From positions 62,001 through 126,000 of the forward strand of contig NW_008805078.1 of the NCBI RefSeq assembly GCF_000004825.1: 64,000 bases of DNA, in the 5' to 3' direction. The position numbers and the translations under genes are program-made. Under the pieces are notes generated by a model, which saw nothing but the letters and a program-made list of their open reading frames with translations, had not been told where the DNA came from and did not search any database. Positions 1 to 9,280 of the stretch are shown piece after piece. Each line of letters starts with the position of its first letter. The first letter of the stretch is position 1. The stretch is from Heterostelium album PN500 (taxonomy: Eukaryota; Evosea; Eumycetozoa; Acytosteliales; Acytosteliaceae).

Positions 1-1
1 G

Positions 2-1939
2 AAAAACCATTATAGTGACAGTCCACAATTTGATTGGTCAACAGTGAACAATAGTGTCTTTACGATACCACACAGGGTGTGTCAAGCGTTAGAGGAATTC
101 ATGTCGCATCTCTACGATCTTACAGGTGATCAGCTGGTCAATATCGACTTGGAAAAGTACGGTGTCTATGCAGGCGGCGATCTAGTTACTAAAGCACTGG
201 CATATTCGCAGAGCAATATATTCGATGTTGCTAGAGCGGCATCGGTTGAACTGACATTGGAGTTGTTTGTTGTCAATCAATTCTCGTTGGTAGATGCACA
301 GTCACGTGTTTCTCAATTGGTCGACGACCTCGTCGCACTTTCCAATGGCAACGGTCGGAAGTACTCAGTGTTTGATTCGGAACAATCGATTATCCTTCGT
401 TCACAAAACGGCTATGGTAAAGCTGATCAACTAGTTCCAATTGTTATTCACAAGAATGTGTATCGCTCGCTCTACGAGTTGATATTGCTGACTGAACTCG
501 ATAGTAAAGCAGTCTACTTTAGCGGTGCCAATGTATTCCTTTCCTATAGGACGGTACGTGCTATCAAGTTGGGAATAAACACCTACACCTTTAGTATGTT
601 CACCTCGGACTACTATCAGGTGGAGTTGTATGAGAAACTCGGTTATCAAGCTTGCCAATTTCCTCAGAAATATAAGAAGCGACCGCCACGTGTCAATCAT
701 ATCGATCGACTGGAAATGACCAGAGTGGCTCGAAGGTCGCGTGAGATCATCGCTGCTTTTGCATCGTCGACATTCCTCACTAATGAAGTCAAAGTGATTC
801 CCTATGATAACGATAAGATTGTGTTGTACTTTGCAGGTAGAAACTCAGCTGGGTTGAAAGCCAGCGATTTACCTGCATTCAAAGATTTCCAGTGGCGTGT
901 AGATAGACAACAACCATTCGATTATCAATACTTGGATCAAACATGTCATGCTTGCAACAAAGAGATATCAATGATTCACCTGCAAACAATAGCAACGACA
1001 ACTCCTTCTACTTCAACTTCATTCATTTGCAATAGATGTAATTGGCTACAACAAAACTACGAGGCAAAGTTTGCATCAGTCGATACTAAATCATCAAATG
1101 TTGTACTATTAGATGTAAATGAATCTTCTGAACTTGGATTCCTTCCGGTTCTTTTCAAAACTCAAACACGTATAATCATAGCAACTAAATATCCATATCT
1201 AATGAAAAAACAACTTGCCAATGTAATCAATTCGCTACAACAACAGCTACAGAAACTACCAGCAATTGTTATTTACTACCTGGATCCAGAAGTTGTGAAC
1301 CGTACCAATAAGTTTATCAGTTGGGTGTACAACACCTATAGGAAAATCGATGTATTTCTTTATAATCTGTCGCCGCTCGACTATCTTGAGTATTGTCTAT
1401 CAGAGGAGAAGGAACGAGTCACCAGAGAGATGCATACAGAACAATATGCTCTCAATATCACCATTGTGAATGGCGAATCAACACCGACCAAGACTGGCAA
1501 TACAATGAAACAACTCTCAGCAAAGATATCTAAATTCGACTTCCTAACACTACAGACACTTGCCTTGATGGAACCCACACAGATCATCGATCAAATTGCC
1601 AGAGAGGTCAAAGAAAGAAGCGATCGTAGCATCACTGAAATGAATTGTGTTATCATATTCTCAAATCTATGCTCATCTAAAAGCAGATTGTCATTCCCAG
1701 AAGATCAAGCAAACAACCTAAGAGATTTAATTCATTCAATGGCAATTCAATTACAAGAACAACAAATATACTTATATAATCTTGAATCTACTTCAACATC
1801 AACATCAACAACAAACGCTACAACTACTTCAACAGAAAAAACAGAATCGTCATCAGTATCATCACATCGGATTCTAAAGATTATCTATAGTAAATTAACT
1901 AATACACCTCTTTCCATTTCAAGATTACATATTAAATAA
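2..1939 (+). CDS. Unrecognised protein, 5'-partial, with CxxC pairs
   Basis: The reading frame is already open at base 2 and stays open to the TAA at 1937-1939, so the true start lies left of the window. About 645 residues are visible. I do not recognise the family. The sequence is a mixed alpha/beta globular protein. Near the middle (about bases 944-1050) two CxxC pairs, C-H-A-C and C-N-R-C, are separated by about 27 residues, which suggests a single zinc-binding module. The last 60 residues are Ser/Thr rich (TSTSTST run) before a short basic tail. The gene converges on the FANCE-like gene with only 57 bp between the stops. No membrane segment or signal peptide is evident in the visible part. 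Confidence 0.8.
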   Translation, partial: KNHYSDSPQFDWSTVNNSVFTIPHRVCQALEEFMSHLYDLTGDQLVNIDLEKYGVYAGGDLVTKALAYSQSNIFDVARAASVELTLELFVVNQFSLVDAQSRVSQLVDDLVALSNGNGRKYSVFDSEQSIILRSQNGYGKADQLVPIVIHKNVYRSLYELILLTELDSKAVYFSGANVFLSYRTVRAIKLGINTYTFSMFTSDYYQVELYEKLGYQACQFPQKYKKRPPRVNHIDRLEMTRVARRSREIIAAFASSTFLTNEVKVIPYDNDKIVLYFAGRNSAGLKASDLPAFKDFQWRVDRQQPFDYQYLDQTCHACNKEISMIHLQTIATTTPSTSTSFICNRCNWLQQNYEAKFASVDTKSSNVVLLDVNESSELGFLPVLFKTQTRIIIATKYPYLMKKQLANVINSLQQQLQKLPAIVIYYLDPEVVNRTNKFISWVYNTYRKIDVFLYNLSPLDYLEYCLSEEKERVTREMHTEQYALNITIVNGESTPTKTGNTMKQLSAKISKFDFLTLQTLALMEPTQIIDQIAREVKERSDRSITEMNCVIIFSNLCSSKSRLSFPEDQANNLRDLIHSMAIQLQEQQIYLYNLESTSTSTSTTNATTTSTEKTESSSVSSHRILKIIYSKLTNTPLSISRLHIK

Positions 1940-1996
1940 ACTATAATAATAGATATGTTTATTGTTTAACATTGTTAAATATTGTTAAACATTTGT

Positions 1997-4066
1997 TTAT
2001 TGTTGAACATTCTTTATCTTATTGAATGCTGATAATATCGATTTCGATGTTGGTGAATTCAACTCATTGATTATCTTCTCGAGAAGCGATAGACTGGGTG
2101 CCAGTTGTTTGGAGTAGGTGTTTATGATCGGTAGGAACAACAAACTAAACTTTAGATTCTTAGAGTGTAGCGTTGCATTGTTTGAGAGTACGTGAATGAG
2201 CTGAGCAATGAGGTTCTCGTCTAGATTCAGCTTCAAATTGAGAATGGTTTGTATCACCAATATGATATGATCATTCAATTGACACTTGGTGGACATCAAA
2301 GCATAGACGATCTGTTGAACCACAACGATCTGAGCGTTACCAAGCACACTAGATTCCTTCAACAACTTATTGAGCAAATCGGAATGTGATTGATTGAAAC
2401 CACTGCCATTCTTTATCAGCGGTACTATTACCGCTTGAATGAAAGAGGTGTGATGCTTTATAAAACATTCCTTTACACAACCAAAGAAATCTCTTGATAT
2501 ATTCGTTGTAAATGTTTGAATCTATTGTTTATTATTTGTAGCATTGTGTTAATATTATCTATACATTTGTAACAAAATATATATATATAAACAAACTTAC
2601 TCTTTGATAAAGTATAGATTTAAAATATAATGACATAACCAAAAAACTTAAATCCAACTGTATCAATTCTTTCAAAAAGAATATGATAATATCTTCTTTA
2701 GTATCATTATTAATCTCTAATAATTTAATTGCAGATTCAACCTATATATCAAGATAGATGATTAATATGGTTCGTCAAAGGTAATAAGTGGGAGATTGAT
2801 TGACTGATTGATTAAATCATCATTACATACATCTGTTATATTTAAAAGAATTGGAAGATTTGATTTGAACTCTTGTACTTGAACTTGAGGTGATGAAATG
2901 GCATTCTTTAAATTGATAAGAGCTTCTATCTCTTCGTTTAACAGTTGTTTTTTGTCTACTCTTGGCTCATCATCTATGAAACTGGCATTTACATTTCCAT
3001 CCTGTGATAATTGTGATGATGAATCATCTTTTTGTTCTTGTTGTTGTAATTGTTTGATAGTTGATTTCTTTAACTCTATCTGTGATGATGATGATGTTGT
3101 TGATACTGTCTTACTATCATCTTCACTATTATCATTATCATTAATATTCTGTTGTTGTTGTTTCTTCTTATTATCATTCTATTATAAAAAAGATTGTTAA
3201 CATTACATATATAAATCTTTTAATAATATTAATAACAAACTTACAATATTAATAGATGGTATTAATGTTTGGAATAGATTATCCCAATTATTGATATCAT
3301 TGTCATTTATTGACAACAAGTCATCAAAATCATCGTTATCGATATCATAAAGATCACTTTGAAATTGAGGTGAATCTATATCAATACTCTTACTATTGGC
3401 GTTATTGGTATTATTGTTTATTGTTGATAATAAATTGATTAATCTATTATTAAATAATAATGGTTTTTCATTATAATTATAAATAGATTTAATAAATTCC
3501 GTTGAATCATGATCATTATCTTTAGTAATTATATCTTTATAGATTGATGTTAATGATGTTGCTGTTGCTGCTGTTGCTGTTGTTGTTACAATTGATAATA
3601 ATGATAATTGTTGTTCTGAAAGTATTGATTTCAATATATTATAATTATATGCAATGATTACATTCTTAAAGATTGTATCTATCAATGAGTGTATCATTAT
3701 ATCACTTTGATATTGTCTCTTTCCATTCTCATTCACTTTAAAACATTCTATCAATGTTATTAATAATAATTTAAATGTATTTAATGATAATATAATTGTG
3801 TTATTATTATTACTACTACTATTATTATTATTATTACTGTTTTGAATATTATTATTATTATTAATAAAATCAATATTATAATTATTTGTAATAATAGAAT
3901 GATTAAACCAATCTAATATATTATAAATGATGATTGATTTCAAATTTAACAATCTAACTCTCTTATCGTTATCATATGATTTCAAATGATCAATGAATCT
4001 AAATAACAATCTATCGATATCTAAATTCGAACGTAAAACTATTTCATCTAATAAACTAATTATTGG

Positions 4067-4111
<45 letters not shown>

Positions 4112-4174
4112 GTTATGATTATTGATTGTAATTAATAGTAATTGTATTATATTATTATATTGTTGATCTGACAT
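1997..4174 (-). CDS. FANCE-like helical-repeat protein (Fanconi pathway candidate)
   Basis: I rebuilt four exons: 4174-3245, 3178-2831, 2741-2601 and 2521-1997. Junctions are GTAAGT/GTATGT...AG and the frame is kept, giving about 647 residues from the ATG at 4174. The N-terminal part is helical with Asn tracts. Exon 2 is an acidic/polar linker (poly-Gln, poly-Ser). The last 170 residues are regular amphipathic helices, including an NQSHSDLLNKLLKE segment and ending near SAFNKIKNVQQ. Arrangement and length resemble FANCE, the Fanconi core subunit that bridges to FANCD2, whose conserved part is a C-terminal helical repeat. That assignment is from memory of the fold; another HEAT-like protein is possible. 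The gene itself is well supported, the name is not. Confidence 0.6.
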
Positions 4175-4591
4175 ACTAATACTATTACTATTACTATTAC
4201 TAATACGAATACTTCTTAGAAGATGTATATGTAACTTTTTATTTAATCAGCAACAACAATTTTACTGACTAAATTGTTTTTAAAGTTTAAGTCAAAATGC
4301 AATAGTTTAGTTCAAGAAAAGATCAATCCCTTATTGATAACAAATTGTTATTGCTAATTAAATAAAAAGTTAACTCTTTTGAAGACTAGTCATACAAGGA
4401 AAGAAATAAAAAAAAAAAAAAAGAAAAAAAACTATTCATTCAATCAATATATTATATTAACAACATCTAGCAGTACTGCTTGTTCAATATTAATAAATAA
4501 CACAACGTTCATTGCACGATTTATTTATTGTTTGTTTTTTCAAATTTAATTTAAATACATATAACAATATAATATAATATAATATATAATA
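4175..4591. other. Intergenic region between divergent genes, with a foldback
   Basis: This 417-bp AT-rich spacer separates the start of the FANCE-like gene (minus strand) from that of the ZCCHC10-like gene (plus strand), so it should hold both promoters. It has A-runs near 4409-4430 and the inverted repeat annotated separately. No ORF or RNA gene was seen. Confidence 0.7.
4232..4372. repeat. Foldback element with 31-bp arms
   Basis: Bases 4232-4262 and 4342-4372 are inverted copies matching at 29 of 31 positions, around a 79-base loop. Arms begin TAACTTTTTATTT. The element is non-coding and lies in a divergent promoter region. It could be a small MITE-like foldback or a cruciform/hairpin regulatory element. 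No target-site duplication is obvious. Confidence 0.75.
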
Positions 4592-5175
4592 ATGGATAAG
4601 AGAAAAGAGAGATCAACAAAACTAGCAAATACAAGATGTCAAAAGTGTTTATTATATGGTCATGGTATGTCATAATCAATATATAATTAGATATAAAGAT
4701 ATTTATTGATTACTAATATATATATATGTATGTATTTGTTTGTATGATTGTAGCAACTTATCAATGTAAAGGAGAAAGAGTATATAATGCAAGACCAACA
4801 AGAACAGCTATTTTAAATAACCCGAATCTTTACAAGTTGGACATGAAAGATATCTCTAAAATCGAAAAGAGACGTAAAGATAAAGAAAATAGAAAAAAGA
4901 AAAAGAGAAAAGTATACGATTCAGATTCCGACTCTGATTCCAACTCTGACTCATCAGATTCAGATGATTCAAATTCAGACTCGGATGATTCTTTAAATAC
5001 TTCAGATACTTCAGATTCTTCAGATTCTTCAATAGATTCAGATGACAACGATTCATCATCTTCTTCATCATCTTCATCTTCAGATTCAGACGACGACAAC
5101 GATTCATCGTCATCAAGTGATGATGATGACTATGGTGATGGAAATAGAAAGAAAAAGAGTAAAAATTACTATTAA
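4592..5175 (+). CDS. zcchc10: ZCCHC10-like CCHC zinc-knuckle protein
   Basis: Two exons, 4592-4664 and 4754-5175, give 164 residues from the ATG at 4592. Splicing joins CAT-G to CA-ACT and creates a perfect zinc knuckle, C16-x2-C19-x4-H24-x4-C29 (CQKCLLYGHATYQC). It is followed by GERVYNARPTRTA, which matches the conserved knuckle plus R-P-(S/T)-R-T-A block of the ZCCHC10 family. The rest is a basic Lys/Arg stretch and a long Ser/Asp tail, as in that family. The knuckle probably binds nucleic acid; the cellular role is poorly known. Without the intron the first cysteines are lost, which supports the splice model. Confidence 0.85.
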
Positions 5176-5402
5176 CAATAATAGTAATATATAATATAAT
5201 ATGATAATAAACAACAAACAAAAACGATATCAAAATGTAATGTAATAATAGTAATGTTTCAAAAAAAAAAAAAAAACAAAAAAAGCAAGTGTAATTAAGC
5301 AAGAGTATATATATATATATAATCGTTAATAATAATAAATTTATTTGAGAAATTATCGAACAACAAATGATTGGTTGGTTGATTGATTATCATTTGGTTT
5401 GT

Positions 5403-6995
5403 TTAATTATTAATTAAATCACGATAATCACCACCCATCGATTGTAATGCCTCTGCCCAGAACTTCTCGTCCTTACCCAACTTGAAGATCTGTTCGTTTG
5501 TGCAATCCGCTTGGAACCAAGCACCTTGATCGATCAACTTTCTCAATTCTCCCGGTTTCCAAAGTGAGCAACCAACCATCATCATAACCGATTCATGTGG
5601 AATCTCTTTTGTTTTTATCTTATCACTAAACATAAACATAAACATTAATACTATTATCAACTTTGCTATTAACGTTGATGTTGTCAACAACTTACCCGAC
5701 CTCCTTGAAATTACTACCACCAATATATAAACCATCACGTACCTGAATCGATCCAGGCAGCAAATCACTGAATGGATGTATGATCTGAGTCATTGGCAGA
5801 CCTTCGAGACCTTTGACGATGTGTGAGGTGTGCTCGATCGACGACGGACCACCGCAGTACCACGGTGTCTTGGTGAATGGTGAGAGTGGTCGCTTCGCAC
5901 TGAATCGAAAGTGTTGTACGAGATTCTTTGAGTACTGGTGGTTCTTCAGTTGCGGTGCATTGTCGAATTGATCCTGTAGTACACCGATCACCGAACTCGT
6001 AGGCAACGGCTGATTGATGATGTAACCGTAGTGGTGTTCATTGACCTGGTGTGTGATCAACACCACCGACTTCCTATAGGCCATATCGAGCGATGGATGT
6101 GAAACCAACAGAGTACCAGGCTTTATAGAATCCTTTGATTCTATCACCCAGAAATTAGGTTCAACAACATTATTATTATTATTATTACTATTATTACTAT
6201 TTAAATTGACAAGTGGTATTGGTGTTACTATACTATTATTATTATTTGATTCTTTTTGTTTATCTTTATCTATTTTAACATTATTATTATTATCATTAAT
6301 GCTATTATTTATGTTGTTTGTTGCTGTTGTTTTTAATGATTGATCATCTATATCATTAATATCTATATTTATCGCTTTCTTGGTAACGGATTCCTGTAGA
6401 CTTGCAATGATATCATTGATCTCTGGTGAAAGGTTAGATTCAGATGCTAGTGAATTCGGTTTCTTCATTTCAACATCTTGTAGAATTGATTGTTCTTTAT
6501 CGGATTGCTATTAATAATAATAATGAATTAATATATATACATTTGATATTGTATATGTTTATGTTTGTTTAAGTTTGTTCTTACCTTTTTATGATATGTA
6601 CTCGCTAAATTTAAATTTCTTAAAACAAAATATCCATCACTTAAACAATGATTCAGTTCCTAATATTGAAAGAGTTTGTTAAATGTTAATGTTAATAAGT
6701 GTAAGCAATGTTATTGGTATTGTTTTATTATTGGTATTGTTTTGTTATGATTGTTTACATTTTGAGTAGGATATTCATATTTTGCATATAATCTGAATAG
6801 TACTTTAAGATTCTGTGTGAATGAGACACTTGGTAAGAAGAAAGTCGGTAGTTGATAACGAAGAGATGGTGGTGTAACAAAAAATGCTTTATATTTAGGA
6901 TTACTATCGAAATGATTACACTTTCTCAAAAGTGATCGATACAAGTTCAATGATAATCTTCTATTTTGAGGATTTGAAATAAAAGAACTACTCAT
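5403..6995 (-). CDS. LYR-motif protein fused to an AlgH/YqgE (UPF0301, DUF179) domain
   Basis: Four exons, 6995-6759, 6659-6585, 6507-5696 and 5625-5403, keep frame and give about 448 residues. The N-terminus carries a LYR motif (residues 14-24, LSLNLYRSLLR) and later FRLYAKYEYPTQN, typical of mitochondrial LYR adaptors that serve Fe-S cluster and respiratory-complex assembly. An Asn-rich linker follows. The C-terminal 230 residues match bacterial AlgH/YqgE: PGTLLVSHPSL near its start, the YGYIINQPL segment, WYCGGPSS, the DGLYIGG segment, then MMMVGCSLWKPGEL and GAWFQ. Exon 3 to exon 4 splicing restores V-G-D-K-I and the rest of the AlgH fold. The DUF179 function is not established; the LYR half suggests mitochondria. 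Both halves are confidently recognised, and the fusion depends on two well-formed introns. Confidence 0.85.
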
Positions 6996-7321
6996 TCTCT
7001 TTCTTTCTTATTCTTATTTCAATTTATCTTTTCTATCTTATCTTATCCTATCTATAAACTAGTAATATCACACAAATCTATTATTTAAGCCTATATTATT
7101 TATTTAATTATTAATAAGTTATTATATTTAAGAATATTTAAGTTATATATCTTTAATTAGAAACAATTCTTAAGAATAAATGAAATGATACGATATTAAA
7201 AATAATGCAAAATATAAAAAAAAATCAAAAAAACGACAAACTGTGTTATTAGTTTTTAACGTGTGTTAATTGTAAACTAAAGTGTTAACTGATTTCAGAT
7301 TTGCGATTGAGAAGTTGAAGT
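6996..7321. other. Divergent promoter region
   Basis: This 326-bp AT-rich spacer lies between the starts of the LYR-AlgH gene and the mL44 gene, both apparently mitochondrial proteins. It holds short A/T runs and TTCTTA motifs and no ORF. I see no specific element. Confidence 0.6.
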
Positions 7322-8629
7322 ATGTTATCTGTTAGATCTTTATCATCATCATTTTTGAATAATAATAATAATCATAGGTGTATTCCTTTGTTATCATTCA
7401 AAAGATGTTATATAAATATAAATAATAATAAGAATAATGTTAATAATATAATAATACAACAACAACAACAACAACAATATAGACATATAAGAAGTTATAG
7501 TAGTAATAATAGTAGTAATAATAGTGACATTGGTAGTAGTAAATTAGCAAAACAAATTATAGATGATCAGCTTTCAATTGAAATTGGTTCACATTTAAGG
7601 GTGAATGGTTCGGTGTTGTCCAGTAGACCTAAACTTGAGAATGGCGTGTGGACACTCTCTACATCGACACTCGAAACCGGTAGAAAGATGCTTCCACTGC
7701 TACTCTCGAGATACCTATTCAAGAGATATCCCAATCTAACAGATCAGTATTTGGTACCACTAATAAGATTCATAACACTACCCGTTGTTTTCTCAAACAT
7801 TTTCAAACATCTTCAACTCGATAAATATTTAACTTTAGATGTAATGTATTTGAAACAATATAAACAATAACAATTGGTATCATAACTAATAATAATATAC
7901 TAACAATTATTATTATTATTATTATTTAGTCACATATAACATCACAAGCAGACAAAAACTATATATTTAATAACTATTTGGTATCATTAATTGGTCAAAT
8001 CTATTTAGAGAATGTATGTTATTGTGTTAACAATACTATGTTATGTTATGTTTGTTTTTGAATGAATATACTAATATTATTTAAATGTATGTATGTATTT
8101 ATAGGGAGAAACACCGATTATTGATTATGTACTACCTGAATTCATTAATTATTTAGATAATCTTTCAGTTTCAGAATTGGAACTATATCAACTTACGGAT
8201 TACTCTAAAGATTCAATGTTAAAGAAGATGCCACAAGTCTCTGTTGACAAACTACCTATTCCAATTTGGTTTTCAAGTATTATTCTATCGTCGATTGGCA
8301 ATGACATTCATCTAACAAGATTACAATCACTCCTAAGACAACAAGGTAGAAATATGTCAGAATTCCAGTAAGTATTATTACTATAATTAATAATAATACA
8401 TTTTAATTAATCAATTTTATTTTGAACAAATTGAAGATTGGTACAAGAAACAGGTAGAGGTAGTAAGAACTCTATGTTCTTTTATGTTTTATATAATCAG
8501 AAGAAGCTGGGAAAGAATGATTCACATGAAATTCTTGGTTATGGCGCAGCATCATCGATGAAACAGGCACAAGCAGAAGCAACAACTGATTCTCTAGTTA
8601 GACAACTATGCTATCCACAGAATAAATAA
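7322..8629 (+). CDS. mrpl44: Mitochondrial large-ribosomal-subunit protein mL44 (RNase III-like)
   Basis: Exons 7322-7840, 7930-8013, 8105-8367 and 8437-8629 give about 352 residues. The N-terminus is basic, Ser/Asn rich and free of acidic residues over about 55 positions, as expected for a mitochondrial targeting sequence. The middle resembles the catalytically inactive RNase III domain of MRPL44 (VSLIGQIYLENGE, then DYVLPEF). The C-terminus is a double-stranded-RNA-binding-type fold (QETGRGSKNSMFFYVLY, then GYGAASSMKQAQAEA). No RNase III acidic signature survives, consistent with a structural ribosomal protein. Splice phases agree at all three introns. Confidence 0.8.
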
Positions 8630-9001
8630 ATAATAAACACTTTATTCAAACTCTCGCCGGCGAGAGTCAAAAAGGATTTTTGCAATATATAAAAGAAAAT
8701 TTATATATTCTTTTTTTTTTTTTTTTTTTATTATAAAAAAAATAACAAATAAGATCAATTTTAAAACATTTTACTTTTTTGTTTGTTTGATTGTTGCACA
8801 CAGATACATATATGTATAACAAGTTTAAAAAGTGAAAATGATTAAAAGATAATAGGTTGGAGAAAAAAAAAACAAAAGGATTTTGGATGAATAATAGATA
8901 ATGGTAATGGGGGTTGGATAATTAAGGTAGAGTTTGTTGGTCATTGTTCAAGAGTTTTACATTTTGGTTATTTGCCGATCAGTACCAATTAATGAGAGGT
9001 T
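8630..9001. other. Convergent 3' region of mL44 and eRF1
   Basis: This AT-rich spacer lies between mL44 and the end of the possible eRF1 extension. It has a T-run at 8711-8729, A-runs, and a GC-rich palindrome just after the mL44 stop. Nothing coding is supported; both 3' untranslated regions probably lie here. Confidence 0.6.
8650..8667. repeat. Perfect 18-bp GC-rich palindrome
   Basis: ACTCTCGCCGGCGAGAGT is its own reverse complement. It lies 21 bp after the mL44 stop in otherwise very AT-rich DNA. It could form a hairpin in the mL44 3' untranslated region or be a symmetric protein-binding site. Confidence 0.85.
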
Positions 9002-9210
9002 TTATGCCCCTCTAGTCTCTCTTCTAGAAGTTACAGGTGTGGCATTGGTTATTTTTTTGTTGCTGTTGTTAAGCGTGATGTTGTTGAGTTGTTGTTGTTG
9101 TTGGTTGATATTTTTTTGATTCTTTTTATTTTCTGTTGTTGATTTTGTTGATGTTGTTGTTGTTGAAGTTGTTGATGTTGTGTTGTTTATAACAATAGAG
9201 GGGCAAACCT
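8997..9210 (-). repeat. Long-range complementary arms in the eRF1 mRNA 3' part
   Basis: On the plus strand, 9196-9210 (TAGAGGGGCAAACCT) is complementary to 8997-9014 apart from a three-base bulge at 9003-9005, giving 9 + 6 continuous pairs. In the mRNA the 5' arm starts about 70 nt after the UGA stop and the 3' arm overlaps the second stop (UAA, 9004-9002). The roughly 180-nt loop is rich in CAA/ACA and should be weakly structured. Role unknown; see the readthrough finding. Confidence 0.6.
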
Positions 9211-9280
9211 GCTCATGGAAATCATCTGTATCATCCTCTCCAGAGAAAGTTTGAAGTGTTGCGCTTGCCTCGTAATTGAG
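9002..9280 (-). other. In-frame 92-codon extension after the eRF1 UGA stop
   Basis: Directly after the eRF1 TGA (9283-9281) the same frame stays open for 92 sense codons to a TAA at 9004-9002. The context is TGA-CTC. The first 30 codons are compositionally coding-like (LNYEASATLQTFSGEDD...) and richer in G and C than other 3' untranslated DNA here. The rest is Thr/Ser/Asn/Gln rich, as in many dictyostelid protein tails, ending in SRRETRGA. The open frame is visible; translation by stop-codon readthrough is inference. A chance open frame is the alternative, helped by the CAA-rich part, which cannot easily make stops. Confidence 0.5.

Noticed and set aside
2898-3200. Plus-strand Ser/Cys-rich frame
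   Set aside because: It is the antisense of exon 2 of the FANCE-like gene, whose coding direction is supported by phase-consistent splice sites.
8700-9280. Selenocysteine decoding of the eRF1 UGA with a SECIS downstream
   Set aside because: No convincing AUGA...AA...GA quartet with a proper stem is visible after the second stop, and the residue context is not that of a redox Sec.
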